64,000 bases of DNA from Smallanthus sonchifolius (Eukaryota; Streptophyta; Magnoliopsida; Asterales; Asteraceae): contig CM042042.1 in NCBI GenBank assembly GCA_023525975.1, positions 46,201,880 to 46,265,879 on the forward strand, read 5' to 3'. The notes beneath the pieces are model-generated. The model was not told the DNA's origin. It searched no databases and saw only the letters and a list, made by a program, of their open reading frames with translations. Below are positions 55,492-64,000 of the stretch, in pieces. The position numbers and the translations under genes were made by a program. Every line of letters begins with the position of its first letter. Within the stretch, counting starts at the first letter, position 1.

Positions 55492-57125
55492 TGTCGTCCA
55501 GACGGTCTATAAAATAAATAACTAAACTTAACATAGACTCCTAAGTAATAAATAGAAAACCTATAAACTAAACCGCACTGACAGGCAAGTGTACCTATCG
55601 AGTGTAGCACAGCTTAATGGTAAACCGAGTTATCGAACCCTAGAGACACTACGAATACTAATACTAGAATCTGACTCGGACTTAAGATTGATTTGGTTGG
55701 GGGTTTAACTACACTACTGATTATAACTATTAATGCAATAAACTAAGGTCGAATCAAGCTATAAAGACAAGAACAAAGGAAATATCAAGAATGGGAAGAA
55801 CACTACCTAGGTCGGAATCCTACTTGCAAATAACAACTTCTACCGGTTCTGGAACTAAGATGGATCTAGGTTTCTAAGGATAACTGCTAAAGACAACCTA
55901 GTGGATCCCTAATCATTCTCAGGGTGTCACCAACTAAGCTACCTAAAGCGTACTAAACTCACCAGATGATTGGATCACCTCTCTAGTATTTCCAACTATG
56001 ATATTGTACCCTAATGTATGGATTACCTCTCAGTCTCACCGTCCACAATACACTCAAGGAATGCACGGGGTAATCTCAGGATACCAACTATGACTTGAAC
56101 TAGCAACAATCACTAGACACCTAATACTAACGTCCTCTCAGACTGTTAACACTCGGATTCCTAGTAACAAAGACTATACAACTAATTCTCACCTCTCGGG
56201 TATTGAACTAGGATACACACTCAATCTAATCAAGGATCAAACATAACTCCTATGGTTACTACGTCAAGCAAACCACCAAAATCACAAAACCTAAGATCTA
56301 TGACTTCGATACGCTAATCAAACTTGCAGACAACCACAATTAACATATGGAATTATAATCAATCCACAAATCAGAAGTAAACATGCATATTCATCATGGC
56401 AATTAACATAAGATTCTTTACAAAATCAATAAACCAACATTCGAATCCAAAAACCGACAAAGTTTCAAACTTTAACAAATATTCATCATTAGACCTAGGC
56501 AGTATAAGAGTTTTAGCCTAGAATCATGTTCAAAACATTCAAACACAGAAGTAAAAACATAATCATAGGTTCAATATCAGAAAACAAACACAAAGATGGA
56601 ATCTTGAAACCGAAAACGCTAAGTAAACGAACCCGTGAATCAAAGTCTTCAACTTTACGCTTGATCTCACTTCCTTGGCCCTAAAAGCGCCACTTTTCTC
56701 TCTTGAAACGGCTGGAATTCGATTAGATTTAGAATGGGAGAGTCCTCAACTTTTAAACCCTAAAAATATGTTAAAATTCTTGTAACTAGGGTCTATCTCT
56801 CGCGTACCTCTAGGCTAAACAAATTTGATTTTTGAACTCCTCTCGTCGAGCTACCCCAAATCGATATAAAATGGGCCCCGTAACTCATTTTCTAGCCCGA
56901 GATATGGCCCTTTTAAGATTTGACTTTTTCCCAACTTTTTCTGTTTCTCATCTCGGGTTCTCGTGCTCGTTTCTTTTCGGGTTCTTGTTCGTTTAAGCCC
57001 AAAAGTGACTCTATCACCTACAAAACCACATATGAATCAATACTAACTAAAAACGACTCAAAAACTATATAAAAACGACACGAAACATGGCGGAAATACA
57101 TGTGTGCTTTGTAACACATCAAACA
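55492..57125 (-). repeat. Ty3 3' LTR copy 2 (1.63 kb)
   Basis: Minus strand TGTTTGATGTGTTAC to GACGACA. A polypurine tract lies immediately upstream (57126-57140). Only 30 bp separate it from LTR copy 1. Confidence 0.82.
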
Positions 57126-57140
57126 TCCCCACACTTAACC
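57126..57140 (-). promoter_or_regulatory. Polypurine tract of minus-strand Ty3 element
   Basis: GGTTAAGTGTGGGGA directly before the LTR start; this primes plus-strand DNA synthesis in LTR elements. Related CCCCACACTT words recur at 58118 and 59392 in the non-coding interior. Confidence 0.75.
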
Positions 57141-59173
57141 TTATTTCGTCCTCGAAAAAGTCTGCAATGGAATCATAACTGAAATCTAACTTTATAAACA
57201 TCAATTATCAATTAGCACAAATATACTCACACGTTAAAAAGCAATAATCAGTATTTATGTCCGATTAAACCCAATCACCAACTATCTAGCCCCCGTGATG
57301 TGTTCTAATTCCATTTTATACAACAATCAATCTATCTACGTGACTCACACTTAGAAGCTACATCTCTACCTAATATCGTCTCAAGGTCATGTTTAGGCAC
57401 GGGTTAAACCATGTTGATTTGCCCACCACGTTAAACTAAGATTTACAGATTTTTAGAAATCAATGGATTGTGAAATGAATGGATGGAAATGAGCGTTAAT
57501 TAAAGCATAAGAACTTTCATCTAGAGGCGTCTCAACCAAGTCACTATCCCGGAAGCTAACACATAGACTAGATTCTATACATTTAAGCACATGAATCTCA
57601 CTTACGGGTGTATTCTCCAAGTCACCATCCCAGAGGGAAACACATAAGCAAAACTCAGTTTTCAAATTAATTAAGCTCATAGTTATGGAAATTGTGGATT
57701 TATGGAATGGGCGCCACCGAAACTCAGATTTATTCTCATAAAAAGAGAGTGGTGTGCCATGAAAGTTTTCGAAAACCTCTAAATATTAACTTAACGTGGT
57801 ACCTATCACCCTGTGTTGACAGTTTCAGTATTACCATTACTCTAAGACGAGTGCCCACAAGATATCATGATATTTTACGTGATTAATCCAAAGTAACACT
57901 CCACGGGCTATTTAAGCTATTCAAGCTGGCTGGGTCTACAAAAACATCACAAATTAGACGCGTTTTCTATTATTTAAATCATTTAAACTAACAAGTAGAT
58001 CCAATTGTACTATCATTTTCCATTTATTATGCAAAAAATATACTTTCAAAGGACATTTTTTTCAAAATGTTCAATTTTTTTGGATTTTTATGAAAGACAC
58101 AACTAAGACACTCACATCCCCACACTTGAAAGACACATTGTCCTCAATGTGAAGCAAGACACTAAAAATAAAAATGCAAAAATAAAAACAGGAAGCGACC
58201 TAGCTCGATATGCAATGTGCTCAAGTGAATGTACAACTTCGTTCTTCCTCATGTGCACCGTATAGCATTTCGGTCGTGGTTGCACACGCTGTTGGGTTGC
58301 CTTTACAATTTGGTAGAGACATCGATCCCGTCCGAATGGAGATTGAGTACGGACAGGACGACCGATACCTGTAAAATAAACCTCACAACAAATCCGCAGC
58401 ATTAAACTGACACAAATAAAAGACTCCCTGACTCAAACTGACTCACTAAGACTCTAGAGATATGCAAGGACTCTTACCCGATGTGTGGTAAACAATAGAC
58501 ATGAAAGCCATGGTAAGGTGCGTCATCGGAACGAAACGGTTCCCGAGTTTCCCATGGTCGGTGATGAGTGGTGAATGGTGTGATGTGGATGATGAATTAT
58601 GGGTGAGCTATTATGGATGATAGGTGATGATTATGGTGGATCATGATAATGGATGTAGATGGTGATGAGTGATGGTGAATGATGGTCGGGAATGTTATGA
58701 TGGTGGACGGTGTGGGTAACCATGAGAAACAAGGGAAATAGGGGTGACTCAGGATCCCCCCGCGTACCGCGAAGAGACCCTGCCAACTCCTCGCGTACCG
58801 CGAGGAAGTGAGTTTTAGGCCGGCAACTACATTTGTCCCTCGCGTACCGCGAGGGATTGCCTATTCTTGCTCGCGTACCGCGAGGGGGCCTCCGTAACAG
58901 AAAGTTAAGAAAAAATTCACTTTTTATACTTAGAATATTTTAGGCCCCTTAAAATTTTTGTTCACCCAATTTTTCCAAAACTCGTTCTAATGATAAAAAC
59001 CAACGCAATACATACCTGGAACTTTGTTCTCGACGATTTCCGGTGCCAAATCAATCGCGAATCCCTACAAGACAAGACACTAACAAAACACAGTACCGAA
59101 AAACACAGAAAATGACACCGACTCAGACCAAGTGATACATACAAACTCTACATCCCAGGCACTTGCCCGAGAA
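57141..59173 (-). other. Long non-coding interior of the Ty3 element
   Basis: Between the last coding frame and the polypurine tract. It includes two CAAGTCACNATCCC units (57537, 57620), a GATG/ATGG-rich minisatellite-like stretch (58555-58740) and the GC-rich hairpin words at 58759-58886. No RT, RNase H or integrase was seen. Confidence 0.6.
58759..58886. repeat. Four copies of CTCGCGTACCGCGAG
   Basis: Palindromic 15-mers with arms CTCGCG/CGCGAG, at 58759 (partial), 58789, 58838 and 58869. Related copies occur in the LTRs at 55129, 55184, 55215 and, half-decayed, at 56797. Confidence 0.93.
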
Positions 59174-60818
59174 TCAAACAAACCTATCAGGAGGCTTCTC
59201 CTTGATCCTAACCGGAACCGCTTTCATCCTACGCGGCCTCTCGGTTCTCCATAACTTTAACAAACGCCTACTCCTCACAAACATTGGACTTATATGACAT
59301 TTTGCACACAGATCCTTCCACCACAGCTTAAATCTACCCGGTCCGAACATAATATGACACATATAACCTATCAAGTTATCACCCTTAAACATCCCCACAC
59401 TTGGGGTTTTCACACTCCCTAAGTCAAATAGATCTACCATAGAACGGGTTATCTTACGGGGTGGCCTAGACCTAGGGACACTAGAGTTAGGGGTCGGATC
59501 AACAGCTGTCTCCTCAGAGCAAAGAATAGACAGAGGCTCAGGAATTGGATTTTCTATGGGAATGACCTCTAAACCTCCACCTGGATTTCCGGGATCCTCA
59601 ACACTCTCTTCTAACATCCACACACTTAGGGGTTGGCCTATGATCTTATCAAATTATGCCATCATCTCCAGCAGATTATCAGGCACCTCATCGTTGTAAT
59701 CGTCCGGCTCCTCTAACAACTTTTCTAACTCTACCGTCCAATCAGACGGTCCTTCTAAATTTGGGGCGGGCTCACCTATTTCTATTTTCGGATTGGAGTC
59801 CTAATGGTAGTCCATGAAGGCATCAAGCATGCACACGGAGTGGCTATGCTCGTCAATATCCTCCACAGACTGTGTGGCATAAAAAATAACTGACTCATCC
59901 CCCACACGAAGTGTGAGCTTCCCGTTAAAGACATCAATCACTGCCTTAGCGGTGCGCAATAATGGGCGCCCTAAGATGAGTGGGACTCCGTCATCCACTT
60001 CCATGTCTAGAATGACGAAATCCACGGGGAAGACAAATTTACCAACTTTCACTAGAAGATTCTCCATAATTCCCCGTGGATACTTGACCGAGCGGTCAGC
60101 CAAGAAAATGCTCATGCGCGTCGGACGAGGTTCACCTACGTCTAGCTGCTTATATAAGGAATAGGGTATCAGATTTATGCTAGCACCTAAATCAGCCAAC
60201 GCGTGGTGTAAGGGCAAACCGCCTAGGAAACATGGGATCGTGAAATGACCCAAGTCTCCCAGTTTCTCTGGCAGTTTGTTCTGCACCACCGCAGAACATT
60301 GCTCACTAAGTGAGACTTTAGAGACCTCCTCGAGCTTATTCTTGTTGGAAAGAATATCTTTTAAGAATTTGCCATACTTTGGCATGTGCTGGAGGGTCTC
60401 AATCATCGGAATATTGACCTTTAGTTTTTTAAACAAGTCAAGGAAGTGACTGTGTTCCCTTGCTTGCTTGAATGGCAGCAAACGTGCTGGATAAGGAACA
60501 CGAGTCGGGTCAATTTTGGGGGTCTTCATCTCCTCCCCATTCTTCTTCTCCTCTGCCTTCTCGGTAGGCACCTCAACTACTATCTCCTCGTCTACCTGCT
60601 CCTCGGACATCTTGGCATCGATCTCAGCGAATCGATCCTTCCAGTCATTCTTCTTGACCACTTTAGGTGACGGAATGTCATACTTGCTGGAGTGGGAGTC
60701 ATCCTCTACAACCTCTTTCTCCTCCACACTCCTGACCGACACGGCCATAACTGAAGCATTGGAGTTTGAAGATTGACCTCCCTGTCTGTAATCTCCAGGA
60801 AATTTCCCGCTTTTATTT
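59174..60818 (-). pseudogene. Ty3 (Tat/Athila-like) gag C-terminus and protease
   Basis: One minus-strand frame runs 60818-59174 with two in-frame stops (TAG 59801-59803, TAA 59654-59656). It begins in gag-like sequence (GDYRQGGQ, then MAVSVRSVEEKEVVEDD at 60748). It then has LPEKLGDLGHFTIPC and the retropepsin core ADLGASINLIPYSLYKQL, with LADRSVKYPRGIMENLLVKV and GVPLILGRPLLRTA. This protease matures gag/pol. After the stops it continues for about 160 codons (RKITRSMVDLFDLGS, GRFKLWWKDLCAKCHISP) and ends before any RT. The gag N-terminus is cut off at about 60818, where another element begins. Confidence 0.85.
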
Positions 60819-60822
60819 TAAC

Positions 60823-63232
60823 TTTTCCGGCAATATAAGTTCATTATTTTGGTGAATCGCATTTATGAAGAACCTTAATTACCTACTTCAAATTCATAAG
60901 TAATAAATATTTATGTTATATGCTTTGTAAATAATTTTCACCATCCTATTCCATAAATATATAGGTACATACTAAGTCATTTCTAAAACTATATATATAC
61001 ACACATGATATAAACAATTTATTATGAAAATATAACATTGCTAGTATTTTTAAATTACTAAAGGTAAATAAAACAAATAAATATATAATTATATCTATAA
61101 ACATATTAAATATGAATTATGATGAAATGAAGTCATGAACATAAAATTTATGAGCACTTAAGTTGAAATATGTTATGAAATTAAAAACTATTTTTCATAT
61201 TTTGCAATCTTAATCCCTATAACAAATTAAATTTTGTAAATAAGCCCATGATACTACCATATAAATAGACCCTCATTCTTCCCTCATTCTCACACCATAT
61301 CAAGTTCTAATCCCTCTCTCAAGATTCAAAGTCGTTTTCATATTCATAAGTAAGTTCTTCTTATATTCTTGCTTGTTCATACTTTTCTTTTAAAAATCTC
61401 TCATAGCTAGCTAGATCTATGATCCCTAACATGTTTATGTTATAATCATAGACCTATCCAAGATCAAAAGCCCTATTTTAATTAAAATTGTGTCAAACTT
61501 TTATTTAAAAGCTTGGTTGATCATTCTTACTCCTTTCAATTTCAAAAATTATGTTTTTACTAAAAATCCTTATTTTCAAGTTAAATTATTTAATATTCAA
61601 TTTCTATCTTTACATAAACTTATATTTTCACTTTAGCCCATATACTTTCCAAACACAAACTAAACTTGGTTAAGTATGCAAATAGAGTAAATTTCAAACC
61701 AGTATGTAGTTATCTGGCAAACATTAAAGTTTTGGCTAGGAAAAGACAGGGTTCTGATCCGACCAACTCTTTCCTGAAAACTTTTCTGTTGGAGGTACTA
61801 CTCTGGAATGATAACCATTCTAGTGTACAACAACCACTTTCAACTAATTATGATTATGATTATAAACTCATTTCTTTATAAATATTTATACAAACTTTTA
61901 TATAATTTATTTTTATTATATGAGAACATTTAAAACTCAATTCTATACTTTTAATTAATAATTAATTATGGTTTAATTATTAATTAATTAAAACATTATT
62001 ATACTTTAAATTTTGGTTTAATTACCAACTAATTAAATCATTATTTTTAACACTTGTTTTTCATAAATCAAATGAAAGGTTTCATTCATTTATTTATGTA
62101 GTAAATTATTTAATTACTCAACTAATTATTACTCTTTTATTTATTCATCTATTTATCTATTAATTGATGCAATTACAAATAAAAGAAAACTAGTCATTTA
62201 TTTATTCGTGTATTTATTTACAAACAAAAGAAACATAATTATTTATTCATACGTTTATATAATTATTACAAACAAACAACATCGTTATTAATTCTTTCAC
62301 TTATTACAATACAAATATTTATCAAAGATTTACATAAAATATTATTTGCAACTCAAATAATTATTTTATTATTAAAATGAGGACACTCATATCAATCTCC
62401 TCGCACAATAGGATTCTCTATTTCAGTTGTACAAATCATTGATATATATGTTCCATCAAACATAGGTTAACTTTGTGGTTAGCTAGAACATTTGTGCAAT
62501 ATACTTGTGTGACATCCAAGCTACTCATTGCAAGGTGAGTTTACATAGCCCCTTTTTACTGTTTTTGCTTTTGGGGTGAAACATGTTATCAACTTTATCT
62601 ATTTAAACAATTCAATATATCTTGTGCTTGATCTTTATGCTTTATATTTGGACTACTTGGTGACCATTGCATGTGTTTCATGCCAGTACATTCATTAATT
62701 TGCAGCCCAAGCCTAAGGTAGTACCTAACATGATCATTTATATGGGAAACTGAAACTATAACTTACCACAAGACCTTGGCGGGTTTTGTTGAGTATCAAC
62801 TATAACTTGGAGTATCCGCTTGCTCCCTTTTTAAAATGGCAATCAGTGGGATTGCGTATCTAGTTTTCTATTATCAGGCTTGAATTGTACACTTGGAACC
62901 TTGTATGTTCTCACATATATGCTTTAGACATGCGTTGAACATATTGAATTGTAATCTATACTAACTCTTTGGTTTCAAAACCTGTGTATCTCACCAACTA
63001 CTTGTAGTTGACAGTTACTTACATGTTTCAGGTGTACCTGCTTGAGGACTACTTGCTCACCTAGGACTTGGACCTAGATTAATTTAAATTATGTTTTGAA
63101 CGTTTCATTTTCCTATGTAACGGATGCTTTTAATTTGAATAATAAATATTATCATATTTAATAGATGATCATGTGCTTATGAACAACCGCGTCAGCCCCG
63201 GCGTTTAATCCACCGCCGGCCGGGGTGTGACA
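60823..63232 (+). repeat. 5' LTR of plus-strand Ty3 element
   Basis: It ends CCGGCCGGGGTGTGACA (63232), three bases before the PBS. The left border is uncertain; it abuts the truncated gag at about 60820 and no TG start matching the TGTGACA end was found. It is AT-rich, with a TATA-type promoter near 61260. No gene inside. Confidence 0.7.
61259..61268 (+). promoter_or_regulatory. LTR TATA box
   Basis: CCATATAAATAGACC is followed by a CT-rich stretch (CATTCTTCCCTCATTCTCAC), typical of the start of the R region. Confidence 0.55.
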
Positions 63233-63234
63233 GA

Positions 63235-63249
63235 TTGGTATCAGAGCCA
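63235..63249 (+). promoter_or_regulatory. PBS of plus-strand Ty3 element
   Basis: TTGGTATCAGAGCCA, tRNA-Met type. 63250-63831 is a 580-bp untranslated leader in which no ORF is recognised. Confidence 0.9.
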
Positions 63250-63831
63250 TGGTTATAGGGAATTATGTTATTAGACACATAACCTAGACTATAACCTAGG
63301 AGTCCCAAACATGAGTTTAACTCGTGTCTTTTGTTAGGAACTCCACTCTATACTTACTATGCATACTTACCTACTTCTGATTTCTTGATGTAACTACATG
63401 AACTACAATATTCAAGGGTCCACATGAAACTATTTGTAACTACTTGAACTACATGAAACTTACATTTAGACTTAATAGTCTGATCCGAATGAAACTCTCA
63501 TCAAAGGTATGTAAGTTCTAACTAATGAATGAGAACTTGTGCAATCCGGAAGGGTGGATGCCTGTATTCTAGAAGTTCTGTCTAGGAAAGCATTTCATAT
63601 AAATCCAAATCAACCGATGGACCAGTTATGCTTTCCTGGGAATTTTTGGGATGAGTGTCCACTTATAGGCTAACGCATGACTTCTCAAACATTAGAAAGA
63701 CTTAAAGTACCTTGATAAGTCTATGTGCCCATTAGGGTACCATCTATATTTTAGCTAACATCTCATGATTAAATTGCAAACTCTTATACATGATTCACAC
63801 CTTATGAACTTTTTATTCACCCATTTGTAGA

Positions 63832-64000
63832 ATGCCTCCCCGTCATGAGCGTAGGAACAACCTCACCGATAGGATCATTCAGCAAATGGCTACAATCCTA
63901 CCGACCATGGTCAATCAGCTGAACCAGAATGCTGCACCGAGAAATCCCGCGTGTACATTCAAACACTTCAACTCCTGCAACCCCACCAAGTTTTACGGGA
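63832..64000 (+). CDS. Ty3/gypsy gag, N-terminal part
   Basis: From ATG 63832 the frame is open to the window end (56 codons): MPPRHERRNNLTDRIIQQMA, MVNQLNQ, then KHFNSCNPTKFYG, the start of the gag capsid domain. It comes from a different family from the gag at 1-854 (that one has YKTFLSCKPRNFNG). The element continues beyond the window; whether it is intact cannot be judged. Confidence 0.85.
   Translation, partial: MPPRHERRNNLTDRIIQQMATILPTMVNQLNQNAAPRNPACTFKHFNSCNPTKFYG

Noticed and set aside
58112..58402. 96-codon minus-strand ORF
   Set aside because: Lies in the non-coding interior of the Ty3 element, with no recognisable motif and no upstream signals.

Overview
This window looks like a transposon-rich nuclear region of a dicot. 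Three intron-bearing plant genes read as intact; nearly everything else is mobile DNA of several ages. The mix of elements (Tekay-like and Tat/Athila-like Ty3, Ty1/copia, a Cassandra-type TRIM, hAT, CACTA, MULE and Helitron elements, and an R2-like reverse transcriptase family) resembles what I know from Asteraceae. That assignment is inference from sequence style, not a search result.

Layout. 1-4298: the 5' half of a minus-strand Ty3 element (gag, an extra leader ORF, PBS, and a 2.3-kb LTR with a 12-unit hairpin array). 4300-10145: older debris (Helitron end, decayed Ty3 gag, MULE N-terminus, a long-TIR element, a hAT MITE). 11062-12588 (-): a REVEILLE/CCA1-like MYB gene in four coding exons. 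13500-23143: LINE, SINE, Helitron, a dead autonomous hAT, a copia fragment, and a CACTA-type element carrying a 2.2-kb RT pseudogene. 23962-37010 (+): an 11-exon, 402-residue secreted-type gene whose first intron is 7.5 kb of nested elements. 38792-44430 (-): a 12-exon, 840-residue sucrose synthase of the SUS5/6 type, convergent with the previous gene. 45030-53811: a copia element split by a 5.1-kb hAT insertion that itself holds MULE-derived arms, a Helitron and TIR elements. 53812-60818: a minus-strand gag-pro-only Ty3 element with two tandem LTR copies. 60823-64000: the 5' LTR, PBS and first gag codons of a plus-strand Ty3 element.

The three host genes show no functional linkage: a predicted clock-related transcription factor, an uncharacterised solute-binding-like protein, and a sucrose-cleaving enzyme. 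All three have introns, two of them heavily invaded, yet all splice sites keep frame. The most unusual observations are the RT pseudogene with a restriction-like endonuclease C-terminus, the bacterial-like binding-protein gene, a 2-kb intronic palindrome, and arrays of short CpG-containing hairpin words in three unrelated LTR elements.
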